Shown here one piece after another: positions 26,851 through 35,570 of a stretch of DNA of 64,000 nt. Position 1 is the stretch's first letter. Every line of letters starts with the position of its first letter. The stretch lies in contig CAOKAE010000005.1 in the NCBI GenBank assembly GCA_948466335.1, forward strand, positions 1 to 64,000, in the 5' to 3' direction. A program made the translations under genes and the position numbers. Source of the DNA: an uncultured Coriobacteriia bacterium. Lineage in GTDB: Bacteria; Actinomycetota; Coriobacteriia; Coriobacteriales; QAMH01. The notes under the pieces were generated by a model. It saw nothing but the letters and a program-made list of their open reading frames with translations. It ran no database searches and was not told the DNA's origin.

Positions 26851-29238
26851 ATGGATCGTGATAAGGCATATGTTCTCTGGTTCGACGAGCTTCGCCGCGA
26901 AGATGTCGAAATCGTGGGCGGAAAGTCCTCGTCTTTGGGCGAGATGACCTCGCAGACCGACGTTCCCGTGCCCTATGGCTTTGCCACCACGGCTTACGCC
27001 TACCGTCAGTTCATGGAGAGGACGGGTCTGGACAAGCAGATCCGCGAGGAGCTTAAGAAGCTCACCGACGTCGAGGACTCCGCGTTGCTGCGCGAGGTGA
27101 CCGACAACATCCGCGCCATGATCGTCGCCGAGGAGATGCCCGCGGACATCGTCGAGGCCATCAAGGACGCCTATGACGAGCTTGGCAAGAAGATGAACGT
27201 GGACGACCCGTTCGTCGCCGTGCGCTCCTCCGCCACCGCCGAGGACCTTCCCGACGCCAGCTTTGCCGGCCAGCAGGACACCTACCTCAACGTCCATGGC
27301 CCCGACATGGTCGTGCAGAAGATCAAGGAATGTTACGCCTCCACCTTCACCGACCGCGCCACCTACTACCGCGAGAAGACGGGTTTCGATCACCTGTCCA
27401 TCGCGCTTTCCGCGACCGTCCAGATGATGGTCTTCTCCAAGGCCGCCGGCGTCATGTTCTCGCTCGACGTCACCAATGGCAACGACAAGGTCGTCACCAT
27501 CGAGGGTTCCTACGGCCTGGGCGAGATGGTCGTGCAGGGCGCCGTCACGCCCGACAACTTCGTGGTCGACAAGGCCACGGGCGACATCACGCGTCGCATC
27601 ATCTCCGACAAGCACATCAAGATGATCCGCAAGCCCGAAGGCGACGTCGAGGAAGTCGACGTTCCCGCTGACGAGCGCAAGCAGCAGGTCATCACCGATG
27701 ACCAGATCAAGGAGCTCGCAAACTACGCCAAGCAGCTCGAGAAGCACTACGGCTGCTACATGGACATGGAGTGGGGCATCGACGAGCGCGACGGCAAGGT
27801 CTGGCTGCTCCAGGCACGTCCCGAGACGGTCTGGTCGCGCAAGAAGGCCGACGGCGACGTCGCCGACGTGGCAGACACCGCCGGTACCGAGAACCTCGAC
27901 GTCATCGTGACCGGTCTGCCGGCCTCTCCCGGCAAGGTTGCCGGCAAGGCCCACGTCATCACCGACCCGGCCCTCATCGACGAGTTCAAGGACGGCGAGA
28001 TCCTCGTCACCACCATGACCGCGCCTGACTGGGTGCCCGCCATGCAGAAGGCGCTCGCCATCGTCACCGACGCCGGCGGCATGACCTGCCACGCGGCCAT
28101 CGTCAGCCGCGAGATGGGCATTCCCTGCATCGTCGGCACGGCAAGTCGCTCGCAAGAGGCCACGGCCTCCATCGCCGACGGCCAGGAGATCACGGTCGAT
28201 GCCTCCAACGGCACCGTGTACGCGGGCATCGTCAAGAGCATGGTGGCCGAGAGCCCGGCCGAGCAGTCCGCCCCTGCGGCTGCGGCCTACGTGGCTCCCG
28301 TCACCGGCACCAAGATCTACATGAACCTCGGCAACCCCGACCTGGCCGAAAAGCACGGCAAGCTTCCGTGCGACGGCGTGGGCCTCATGCGCGAGGAGTT
28401 CATCTGGACCACCTTCATCCACGAGCATCCCATGCACCTCATCGAGACCGGTCGCGCCGACGAGGCCGTCGACAAGCTCGCCGAGGGCATGCGCAAGGTC
28501 GCGAGCGCCCTTTCCCCGCGTCAGGTCGTGCTGCGCCTCTCCGACTTCAAGTCCAGCGAGTACCGCGGTCTCACCGGCGGTGACAAGTACGAGCCCGAGG
28601 AGCCCAGCGCGCTTCTGGGTTGGCGTGGTGCCTCGCGCTACTACGATCCCAAGTACCTGCCCGCCTTCAAGCTCGAACTCCAGGCCATCAAGAAGGTCCG
28701 CGACGAGTACGGCTTCAAGAACCTCCAGGTCATGATTCCGTTCTGCCGCACCGTCCAGGAGGCCGAGATCGTCACGGGCATCATGGCCGAGGAAGGCCTC
28801 GTGCGTAGCGCGGACTTCAAGATCTGGCTTATGGCCGAGATCCCCAGCAACATCATCATGGCCGACCAGTTCAACAAGTTCGTCGACGGCTACTCCATCG
28901 GCAGCAACGACCTCACCATGTTGATCCTGGGTCTCGACCGCGACAACGAGATCATCCAGGACGTCGCCGACGGCCGTGACCTCGCCGTCAAGCGCGCCAT
29001 CCGCCACCTCATCGAGGTCGCCCACAGGGACGGCAAGACCGTGTCCATCTGCGGCCAGCTTCCCAGCATCTATCCGGAGTTCTGCGAGTTCCTCATCAAG
29101 AGCGGCATCGACTCCATCTCGGTCAACCCCGATGCGGTCATCCACACCAAGCAGATCGCTGCCCAGATCGAGCACAAGATGATGCTCGACAAGCTCACGG
29201 GCCGCGGCAAGGTAGAGGCCGAGGACCTCACCTGGTAA
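26851..29238 (+). CDS. ppsA: Phosphoenolpyruvate synthase
   Basis: Converts pyruvate plus ATP to PEP, AMP and Pi for gluconeogenesis. The 795-aa protein has the N-terminal ATP-grasp domain (VRSSATAEDLPDASFAGQQDTYLNV), the swivelling phosphohistidine domain with His414 in GGMTCHAAIVSREMGIPC, and a TIM-barrel PEP domain with the catalytic Cys734 in SICGQLPS. Length and the TCHA context indicate PEP synthase and not pyruvate phosphate dikinase (about 880 aa, TSHA). ATG 26851 has AAGG upstream; an ATG at 26830 is an alternative. The upstream ppsR is its regulator. Confidence 0.95.
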   Translation: MDRDKAYVLWFDELRREDVEIVGGKSSSLGEMTSQTDVPVPYGFATTAYAYRQFMERTGLDKQIREELKKLTDVEDSALLREVTDNIRAMIVAEEMPADIVEAIKDAYDELGKKMNVDDPFVAVRSSATAEDLPDASFAGQQDTYLNVHGPDMVVQKIKECYASTFTDRATYYREKTGFDHLSIALSATVQMMVFSKAAGVMFSLDVTNGNDKVVTIEGSYGLGEMVVQGAVTPDNFVVDKATGDITRRIISDKHIKMIRKPEGDVEEVDVPADERKQQVITDDQIKELANYAKQLEKHYGCYMDMEWGIDERDGKVWLLQARPETVWSRKKADGDVADVADTAGTENLDVIVTGLPASPGKVAGKAHVITDPALIDEFKDGEILVTTMTAPDWVPAMQKALAIVTDAGGMTCHAAIVSREMGIPCIVGTASRSQEATASIADGQEITVDASNGTVYAGIVKSMVAESPAEQSAPAAAAYVAPVTGTKIYMNLGNPDLAEKHGKLPCDGVGLMREEFIWTTFIHEHPMHLIETGRADEAVDKLAEGMRKVASALSPRQVVLRLSDFKSSEYRGLTGGDKYEPEEPSALLGWRGASRYYDPKYLPAFKLELQAIKKVRDEYGFKNLQVMIPFCRTVQEAEIVTGIMAEEGLVRSADFKIWLMAEIPSNIIMADQFNKFVDGYSIGSNDLTMLILGLDRDNEIIQDVADGRDLAVKRAIRHLIEVAHRDGKTVSICGQLPSIYPEFCEFLIKSGIDSISVNPDAVIHTKQIAAQIEHKMMLDKLTGRGKVEAEDLTW

Positions 29239-29262
29239 GTTTCCGGTTCATAGCTCGTAGGG

Positions 29263-29300
29263 GAGGGGGCGTTCGCGAAGGCGAGCGCCCCCTCTTTTTT
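29263..29300 (+). terminator. Terminator of ppsA
   Basis: A 14-bp stem with one G-T pair (29263-29276 and 29281-29294), GAAG loop, and a run of six T. Its T-run is shared with the left arm of the adjoining palindromic element. Confidence 0.9.
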
Positions 29301-29391
29301 GAGACAACGTCTCAGGCACCTTGTCTCAAAAACTCGTCAAATGCGAGATAATGTCGACATTATGAGACAGCGTGCCTGAGACGTTGCCTCA
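29296..29391. repeat. Two inverted palindromic elements (copies 6 and 7) around a 16-bp palindrome
   Basis: Copy 6 has perfect 12-bp arms TTTTTGAGACAA (29296-29307 and 29321-29332) and a 13-nt spacer. Copy 7 has imperfect 8-bp arms (29363-29370 and 29384-29391) and a 13-nt spacer. Over 28 bp, copy 7 matches the reverse complement of copy 6 at 25 positions. Between them is a perfect palindrome ATAATGTCGACATTAT (29348-29363). The TGA stop of the MGMT-like gene lies inside copy 7. Confidence 0.8.
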
Positions 29392-29742
29392 CGCATCCCA
29401 CTGGTAGCGCTTCATGTCCACGTGGCCGTCGGCCTTGAGCTCGACGCCCTCCTCGGCCAGCAGCGCGGCCTGCTCGTTCCAGCCGGGAACGAGGCGCCCC
29501 GCGTGGTTCACCACGCGATGGCACGGGTACTCGCCGTAGAACTGTGCATCCTTCAGCACCCTGCCCACGAGCCGCGAGTTCTTGGGACGTCCGATGAGCC
29601 GGGCGATCTGCCCGTAGCTCGCGACGCATCCCGATGGGATTTCCGCGACGAGCTCGAGCACCTCGTAGGCCAGCTCGTCAACAAGACCGCGCTTTTCGCC
29701 GCCATCGTGCGCCTCGCGCGAAAACCAATCATCGAAGTCCAA
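29389..29742 (-). CDS. MGMT-family / alkyltransferase-like DNA-binding protein
   Basis: A 117-aa protein consisting only of the C-terminal DNA-binding domain of O6-alkylguanine-DNA methyltransferases: PSGCVASYGQIARLIG helix-turn-helix region, NSRLVGRVL, and PCHRVV with Cys74, the methyl-acceptor position. Because Cys is retained it could be a small active methyltransferase, but the N-terminal domain is missing, as in alkyltransferase-like proteins that flag lesions for excision repair. The start is TTG at 29742, 5 nt after GAGGAG. It is convergent with ppsA. Confidence 0.85.
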   Translation of the reverse strand: MDFDDWFSREAHDGGEKRGLVDELAYEVLELVAEIPSGCVASYGQIARLIGRPKNSRLVGRVLKDAQFYGEYPCHRVVNHAGRLVPGWNEQAALLAEEGVELKADGHVDMKRYQWDA

Positions 29743-29758
29743 CGGTGCTCCTCATGAA

Positions 29759-29789
29759 ATGAGACAAACGCCCTGTGTATTTGTCTCAT
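29759..29789. repeat. Palindromic element, copy 8
   Basis: Perfect 10-bp arms ATGAGACAAA (29759-29768) and TTTGTCTCAT (29780-29789); counted on 9-bp arms the spacer is 13 nt. It lies between the divergent MGMT-like gene and the asp23 promoter. The spacer CGCCCTGTG closely matches copy 9 at 36044. Confidence 0.75.
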
Positions 29790-29820
29790 CTGGAAAGTAT
29801 ACGCAAAATTGCACAGGCGA

Positions 29821-29850
29821 TTGTGAACGAAGTGTCGCCTGAATTACAAT
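29821..29850 (+). promoter_or_regulatory. Promoter of the asp23-fakA-fakB operon
   Basis: TTGTGA (29821-29826), an 18-bp spacer and TACAAT (29845-29850), 40 bp before the asp23 start. Confidence 0.7.
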
Positions 29851-29890
29851 TACCGCAACTACGTAATCTCAACCATGAAGGAGCTTGCAT

Positions 29891-30238
29891 ATGGCTGACG
29901 CTATTGCTGGCGAACTGACCATCACCGAGGACGTCATCACGGACTTGGCCGGATACGCTGCCCTCGAGAGCTACGGCGTCGTGGGCATGGCCGCCCCGAC
30001 GCTTTCCGATGGCATCGCCAAGCTGTTGCCCGCGAGTCGCCTACGCCGCGGCATCAACGTCGAGATGACCGACGGCGCCATCGACATCGACCTCTATATC
30101 ATCATCGAGCATGGGACCAACCTCGCCGAGGTGAGCCGCATGCTCGCCGACAAGGTCAAGTTCACGCTCGAGGACGGCGCCCAGCTGCCCGTCCGCAACG
30201 TGAACGTTCACGTACAGGGCGTGAAGGTCCGCGACTAG
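29891..30238 (+). CDS. Asp23/Gls24 family envelope stress protein (first paralogue)
   Basis: A 115-aa Asp23/Gls24-fold protein (ELTITEDVITDLAGYAALESYGVVGMA at the N-terminus, LPVRNVNVHVQGVKV at the end), lacking signal peptide and membrane span. Family members are abundant cell-envelope-associated proteins of Gram-positive bacteria. The ATG at 29891 with AAGGAG 7 nt upstream was preferred to the in-frame TTG at 29885. The order asp23 (yloU)-fakA (yloV)-recG is conserved in Firmicutes and hints at a membrane-lipid link. Confidence 0.92.
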   Translation: MADAIAGELTITEDVITDLAGYAALESYGVVGMAAPTLSDGIAKLLPASRLRRGINVEMTDGAIDIDLYIIIEHGTNLAEVSRMLADKVKFTLEDGAQLPVRNVNVHVQGVKVRD

Positions 30239-30275
30239 CAACTTACCGGCAACGATACTCAACAGGGATACATCC

Positions 30276-31901
30276 ATGAACATTGACGATATACGCACAT
30301 GCATCGCCACGGCCTCCGCGGAGCTGTCCGCCCGCAAGGAGGAGATCAACCGATTGAACGTCTTTCCGGTGCCCGATGGCGATACGGGAACGAACATGTC
30401 GCTGACGATGGAGTCCGTGGCGCGAGAGGTCGCCGCCTTGCCGGCAGGAGCCGATGGCGCAGCGCTTCGCAAAGCCGTGACCCATGGTTCGCTCATGGGC
30501 GCCCGCGGCAATTCGGGCGTCATCACGAGCCAGATCCTGCGTGGTCTGTGCGAGGGGCTCGCAGACGTTACCGATTACAGCACCGAGACGGTCGCCCACG
30601 CATTGGCACGTGCCGTCGAGGTCGCGTTCCAGGCCGTGCGCAAGCCGGTGAAGGGCACCATCCTCACCGTGCTCGAGGACTGCGCCAACGTCGCGCAACG
30701 GGCCTGCGAGGATGGCCTCGACGTCACCTCGACGCTGCATGCCATCTCCGACGAGGCGCTTGCCTCCGTCAAGCGCACCCCGGAGCTTCTGCCCGTCCTC
30801 AAGGAAAACGGCGTCGTGGATTCCGGCGGCTTCGGTCTGGCCGTTCTCATCCAGAGCTTCATCGCCGCCCTCACCGGCGAGCAGGCGCATCTTGCCTCCG
30901 CCGAGGACTTCACCCACGCCGAGGCGAAGGTCGCCATCGAGCACGTGCGCGACTGGGCTGGGTCGGATTACATGTACTGCACCGAATTCCTCCTGCACAG
31001 CGACGAGGTTGACCCGGTCGAGGCGCTCGAGTTTCTTGCGTCGATTGGCGATTGCGAGTTGCTCGTGGGTGCCCATCCCGACTTCAAGGTGCACGTGCAT
31101 ACGGATACGCCGGGCACGGTGCTCACCTACATGACCGATCGCGGCCAGGTGTCCGAGGTCTTCATCCACAACATGGTGCTCGAGAGCGAGGAGCGTGCCG
31201 ACGGCATCGCCGCCGACGAGGCCGCGGCCAAGCCTGCCGAGCGCAAGCCCATCGCGTTCATCGCTGTCGCCGCGGGCGAGGGCATGGCAAACATCCTGCG
31301 CTCGCTCGGCGTCGATTACGTCGTCTCCGGCGGCCAGACCATGAATCCCTCGACGAAGGACCTTCTCGATGCCATCGATCAGGTCAACGCCGATTCGGTG
31401 ATACTGCTTCCCAACAACAAGAACATCATCATGGCCGCCAACGCGGCCGCCGACAACGCCGCGATTCCCTGCAGGGTCATTCCCACGACCTCGGTACCCG
31501 CGTCGTTTTCGGCCATGCTCGTCGCCGACCTCGAGGGTGACCTCGAAGATAACGTCGAGGCCATGACGGAGGTGCTTGACGAAGTCAAGTGCGGCGAGGT
31601 GACGACGGCCATAAAGGACTCCAAGACCTCGGATGGCCGCGAGATTCGCCCCGACGACGTCATCGGCATCGCCGACGGGTCGCTCGACGTCGTGGGCCAG
31701 AGCGTCGAGGAGGTCACGCTTGCGCTCATCGACAAGCTCAACGATGACCTCGATTCGCTTACGCTCCTCGCGGGCGCAGACCTTTCGCAGGAGGACTTCG
31801 AGAGCCTCGTCGAGCAGGTCGAGGAACTGCATCCCGACCTCGAAGTCGACGCGCAGCGCGGCGAGCAGCCTTTGTATCCCATCGTGTTCTCGATCGAGTA
31901 G
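30276..31901 (+). CDS. fakA: Fatty acid kinase catalytic subunit FakA (DhaL-domain protein)
   Basis: Phosphorylates fatty acids carried by FakB, so exogenous fatty acids can enter phospholipids. The 541-aa protein has the N-terminal DhaL ATP-binding domain with DGDTGTN (34-40) supplying Mg-binding aspartates, SLMGARGNSGVITSQILRG, and a C-terminal DegV-like half (ADSVILLPNNKNIIMAA, VIPTTSVPASFSAML). A glycerone kinase is unlikely because that domain layout and the FakB neighbour 24 bp downstream fit fatty acid kinase. Confidence 0.92.
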   Translation: MNIDDIRTCIATASAELSARKEEINRLNVFPVPDGDTGTNMSLTMESVAREVAALPAGADGAALRKAVTHGSLMGARGNSGVITSQILRGLCEGLADVTDYSTETVAHALARAVEVAFQAVRKPVKGTILTVLEDCANVAQRACEDGLDVTSTLHAISDEALASVKRTPELLPVLKENGVVDSGGFGLAVLIQSFIAALTGEQAHLASAEDFTHAEAKVAIEHVRDWAGSDYMYCTEFLLHSDEVDPVEALEFLASIGDCELLVGAHPDFKVHVHTDTPGTVLTYMTDRGQVSEVFIHNMVLESEERADGIAADEAAAKPAERKPIAFIAVAAGEGMANILRSLGVDYVVSGGQTMNPSTKDLLDAIDQVNADSVILLPNNKNIIMAANAAADNAAIPCRVIPTTSVPASFSAMLVADLEGDLEDNVEAMTEVLDEVKCGEVTTAIKDSKTSDGREIRPDDVIGIADGSLDVVGQSVEEVTLALIDKLNDDLDSLTLLAGADLSQEDFESLVEQVEELHPDLEVDAQRGEQPLYPIVFSIE

Positions 31902-31925
31902 GCTCGGGTGATTCAGGAGATGCAG

Positions 31926-32807
31926 ATGGAGAAGATAGCGATCGTGACGGACAACTCGTGCGATGCGTCTGATGCCGAGCTTGCCGAACTGGGTGTCGAG
32001 TGCGTGCATCTGAGGGTCATCAGACCCGATGGGACGCATTTTCCCGAAGACAACACACCCGATAACATCGAGGCCTTCTACGATTACGTCGTCGACTGCG
32101 ACGAGTTGCCCTCGACATCCATGCCGCCTTTGCTCGACTTCGCCCAGCTCTACACCGACCTCGCCCTCGACGGTTATACCCACGTCATCTCCATGCACAT
32201 ATCCTCGCGCATGTCCGGAACGGTTCATACGGCTCGCATGGCCGCCGAGAGCGCTCCCATTCCCGTCGAGGTCATCGACACGCGCTGCAACACCGTCGCC
32301 CAGTACCTCTTCGTGCGTCGTATCGCCCAATTGCGCGCATATGGCCTGGGCTTCGACGAGCTCGTCGAAGCGGCCCATGACCTCGTGGGCAAGACGAGTG
32401 TCTGCTTCATGCTCGACAAGCTGAGGAATCTCATAAAGGGCGGTCGTACGGGCAAGGCCACTGGTCTGGCCGCGACCCTGCTCAAGATCAAGCCGCTTCT
32501 GACGGTTGATCCGGAAGGCGAGGTCGAGACCTTCGGAAAGGCCAAATCGCCCAAACGCGCTGTCATCAAGCTCGTAGAGCGCTACAAGGAACTCGAGGAG
32601 AGCTTCGGCCCGCTCGAGTGCTGCTTTGCCCACACGCGCAACATGGGTGGCGTGGACGATCTGCGCAATGCCATGATCGAGGCGGGCATCAACCTGCTCG
32701 AGGTCGGCGTGCGCATGGTCGGTCCGGTCATCACCACGCATGTCTCGACCGGCTGTTTCGGCTTTGCCTACATTCCGCAAGACGAACGGGTGCTGGGGCT
32801 TGCCTGA
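31926..32807 (+). CDS. fakB: DegV-family fatty-acid-binding protein FakB
   Basis: Binds a fatty acid and presents it to FakA. The 293-aa DegV-fold protein starts IAIVTDNSCDA and has the LPSTSMPP and HISSRMSGTVHTA motifs that bind the carboxylate, plus the LRNLIKGGRTGKATG segment typical of the family. The ATG at 31926 is 6 nt after AGGAG; a GTG at 31908 and ATG at 31920 are less likely. Its stop overlaps the recG start by 1 bp. Its position directly after fakA makes the pairing firm; which fatty acid it prefers is unknown. Confidence 0.92.
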   Translation: MEKIAIVTDNSCDASDAELAELGVECVHLRVIRPDGTHFPEDNTPDNIEAFYDYVVDCDELPSTSMPPLLDFAQLYTDLALDGYTHVISMHISSRMSGTVHTARMAAESAPIPVEVIDTRCNTVAQYLFVRRIAQLRAYGLGFDELVEAAHDLVGKTSVCFMLDKLRNLIKGGRTGKATGLAATLLKIKPLLTVDPEGEVETFGKAKSPKRAVIKLVERYKELEESFGPLECCFAHTRNMGGVDDLRNAMIEAGINLLEVGVRMVGPVITTHVSTGCFGFAYIPQDERVLGLA

Positions 32808-34966
32808 TGGTGTCACGCGGGGATTCCGATTTTCTGCTCGATCGCGGTGCCGGCAAGGTGCGCGCCGTGAGCCCGGCGCGCGCGAAGAACCTTTCCAAGA
32901 TGGGCATCGTCACGGTACGTGACCTTCTCGAGAACTATCCGCGCCGCTACATCGACCTGTCGAACGTCGAGAGCGCCGCACGGGCGCCCATCGGCCAGTT
33001 CGTGACCGTCGTGGGCACCGTCGACGAGATAACCGAGAAGCAGCCGCGCCGTCGCCTGCACATCCTCGAGGTCTCCATTTTCGACGGTACGGGAATCATC
33101 ATCGCCACCTGGTTTCGGCAACCGTGGATGGCCGCCAAGTTCGAGCGGGGCATGCGCGTCGCCTTTTCGGGCAAGGTGAGCTTCGAGTACGGTTTCAAGC
33201 GCATGAGCAACCCCTACGTCGCCTTCCTGGGCGAGCCCGGCCAACCGCAGGCGCGCCTTGCCCAGATGATTGCCGTGCATCCCACCACCGAGGGCATCTC
33301 GACGACGTGGATGCGTCGCTTCGTCGCAAACGCGCTCGAGCAGACCGCCGACATGACCGATGCGTTGCCCGTTGATCTGCGGCTCAAGCACGGACTCATC
33401 GGCAAGAAGGCGGCTCTGCGCCAGATTCACTTTCCCGAAGACCGCACGCAGATGCTCCAAGCTCGCAAACGCCTGGCCTACGAGGAGGTGCTGCGCCTGC
33501 AGCTCGAGATGATGCGGCTGCGTCGCGCCGAGACCCTCGACGCCGCCCCCATCGTGCACGTGCCGGGTGCGTGCATGGAGAGCCTGCGTGCTCGGCTGCC
33601 CTACACGCTGACCGAAGAGCAGGAGCGTGCCGTCGCCGACATCGTGGGCGACATGGGCGCGCCGCGCTGCATGAACCGCATGCTGCTCGGCGACGTGGGC
33701 ACCGGCAAGACCATCGTCGCGGCCTTCGGGCTGGCCCTTGCCGCCGATAGCGGCTGCCAGGCGGCTATGATGGCGCCGACCGAAGTGCTCGCGCGCCAGT
33801 ACGCAGGCAAGCTCGGGCCGCTCTTCGACGCGGCGGGTATCAGCTGGGGCACGCTCACGGGTTCGACTGCGCCCGAGGAGCGCGAGCGACTGCTTGCCGG
33901 GGCGCAAGACGGAACCCTGCAGGTGCTCTTCGGCACCCATGCGCTCATCGAGCCCACCGTGAGCTTCGCGCGCCTCTCGCTCGTCGTCATCGACGAGCAG
34001 CACCGCTTCGGCGTCAACCAGCGCGCGGCGCTGCGCATGAAGGGGCCGGGTTGCGACCTGCTCGTCATGACGGCCACGCCCATTCCGCGTACGCTTGCGC
34101 TCACCCTCTACGGCGACCTCGACACGAGCTACATTCGCACGCGTCCCGGCAACGTCACGCCCACGCGCACCGAGCTCGTCTCGCGCGATGCGCGCGGTAG
34201 GGCCTACGAGGCGATCAAGGAGGCGCTGGCACAGGGCAGGCAAGCCTATGTCATCTGCCCGCTTGTGGGGCTTTCGCGCGAGCGCAGGGCCGAGCGTGCC
34301 GAGGATGGCTCGCTGTTTGCCTCGCTTGCGAGCGGCAGCGACATCTCCGATCCCAAGGCCGCCGAGGAGGAGGCCACGCGCCTGCAGCGCGAGGTCTTTG
34401 CCGGATATACCGTCGGGCTTCTCACCGGCCGCATGAGCGCGGCCGAGAAACAACAGGTCATGGATGCCTTCAACGCGGGAGAAATCGACGTGCTCGTTGC
34501 CACCACGGTGGTCGAGGTCGGCGTCGACGTGCCCAACGCGACGATGATGCTCATCGAGGACGCCGAACGCTTCGGCCTCTCGCAGCTGCACCAGCTGCGC
34601 GGCCGCGTCGGTCGCGGCGAGCATCCGGGCACGGTCTTTCTCGTGGCGGACCCCGGCAAGGACGATGTCGAGACGCGAGCCCGCATGGATGCCTTCGTGA
34701 GCACGACGGATGGCTTCGAGCTCGCCGAGGCCGATTTGCGCACGCGTCACGAGGGTGACGTGCTCGGCAGCAGGCAGCATGGCGCCGAGACGCTCAAGCT
34801 CGTCAACGTCATCGATGATGCGAAGCTCATCGCCTGCGCACATGCCGATGCGCTCGAGATTCTCGAGAGTGATCCCGACCTGCGCGCACCCGAGCACGTG
34901 GCGTTGGCCGCCGACATCGAGCGCGTGTTCGCGGATTTGGACGAGACGGCAAGTAGAGGAGCATGA
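32807..34966 (+). CDS. recG: ATP-dependent DNA helicase RecG
   Basis: Remodels stalled replication forks and Holliday junctions. The 719-aa protein has the N-terminal wedge/OB fold (PIGQFVTVVGTVDEI...), Walker A GDVGTGKT (295-302), DEQH box (396-399), QRAALRMKG, and the C-terminal helicase motifs (ATTVVEVGVDVPNATMMLIEDAERFGLSQLHQLRGRVGRG). It overlaps fakB by 1 bp, and rsmD follows after 1 bp, so it belongs to the asp23-coaD operon. Confidence 0.96.
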   Translation: MVSRGDSDFLLDRGAGKVRAVSPARAKNLSKMGIVTVRDLLENYPRRYIDLSNVESAARAPIGQFVTVVGTVDEITEKQPRRRLHILEVSIFDGTGIIIATWFRQPWMAAKFERGMRVAFSGKVSFEYGFKRMSNPYVAFLGEPGQPQARLAQMIAVHPTTEGISTTWMRRFVANALEQTADMTDALPVDLRLKHGLIGKKAALRQIHFPEDRTQMLQARKRLAYEEVLRLQLEMMRLRRAETLDAAPIVHVPGACMESLRARLPYTLTEEQERAVADIVGDMGAPRCMNRMLLGDVGTGKTIVAAFGLALAADSGCQAAMMAPTEVLARQYAGKLGPLFDAAGISWGTLTGSTAPEERERLLAGAQDGTLQVLFGTHALIEPTVSFARLSLVVIDEQHRFGVNQRAALRMKGPGCDLLVMTATPIPRTLALTLYGDLDTSYIRTRPGNVTPTRTELVSRDARGRAYEAIKEALAQGRQAYVICPLVGLSRERRAERAEDGSLFASLASGSDISDPKAAEEEATRLQREVFAGYTVGLLTGRMSAAEKQQVMDAFNAGEIDVLVATTVVEVGVDVPNATMMLIEDAERFGLSQLHQLRGRVGRGEHPGTVFLVADPGKDDVETRARMDAFVSTTDGFELAEADLRTRHEGDVLGSRQHGAETLKLVNVIDDAKLIACAHADALEILESDPDLRAPEHVALAADIERVFADLDETASRGA

Positions 34967-34967
34967 C

Positions 34968-35570
34968 ATGCGCATTGTCGCAGGCGAATTCAAGAGTCGC
35001 ATCATCGACAGCCCGAGCGAGAAGACGACGCGTCCCACGACCGACCGCGTGCGCGAGTCCATCTTCTCGTCCGTCTACTCGCGGCTGTCCGAGATGGAAG
35101 ACGTCGACGTGCTCGACGCGTTCGCGGGAAGCGGCGCGCTGGGCATCGAGGCGCTTTCGCGTGGTGCCCGCAGCTGCACTTTCATCGAGCATGACCGCGC
35201 GGCACGCGACGTGCTCGAGCACAATCTCGCCATGCTCGGGCTCAAGGCCCCGCGCGTGCGCGTCGTCGCCGGCGACAGCTTCGACCTTGCCAATCGCCCC
35301 GCATCCCAAAACCACTTCGGGCTCGTGCTGCTCGACCCGCCCTATGCCGAAGAGCCCGCGCGCATCCACGGCCTGCTCCTCGAGCTCTCGAATCATGAGA
35401 GTCTCGTCGACGGCTGCGTCATCGTCTACGAGCATGACCTCGCCAATCGCCAGGGCGTCGCCGAGGAGTTTGAGGCAGATAGGCGCTTCGCGCTCGATGG
35501 CCAGAAGAAGTATGGCAAAATCGGCGTGAGCTACCTGAAGTACCGCGATTGTGAGGAGAGCCATGCATAG
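34968..35570 (+). CDS. rsmD: 16S rRNA (guanine-966-N2)-methyltransferase RsmD
   Basis: SAM-dependent methyltransferase acting on assembled 30S particles. The 200-aa protein has the family start MRIVAGEFKSR, the SAM-binding DAFAGSGALGIEALSRGA, and the catalytic DPPY (123-126). Its 3' end overlaps coaD by 8 bp; the rsmD-coaD pair is widely conserved. Confidence 0.95.
   Translation: MRIVAGEFKSRIIDSPSEKTTRPTTDRVRESIFSSVYSRLSEMEDVDVLDAFAGSGALGIEALSRGARSCTFIEHDRAARDVLEHNLAMLGLKAPRVRVVAGDSFDLANRPASQNHFGLVLLDPPYAEEPARIHGLLLELSNHESLVDGCVIVYEHDLANRQGVAEEFEADRRFALDGQKKYGKIGVSYLKYRDCEESHA

Noticed and set aside
26683-29175. An 830-codon minus-strand frame over ppsA
   Set aside because: Mirror of ppsA codons; the PEP synthase on the + strand has all catalytic motifs.
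26851-29238. Pyruvate phosphate dikinase as the identity of ppsA
   Set aside because: Length (795 aa) and TCHAAIVSREMGIPC around the catalytic His fit PEP synthase; dikinase has about 880 aa and TSHA.
30276-31901. Dihydroxyacetone kinase as the identity of FakA
   Set aside because: The DhaL domain is followed by a DegV-like half and by a FakB gene, the fatty acid kinase arrangement.
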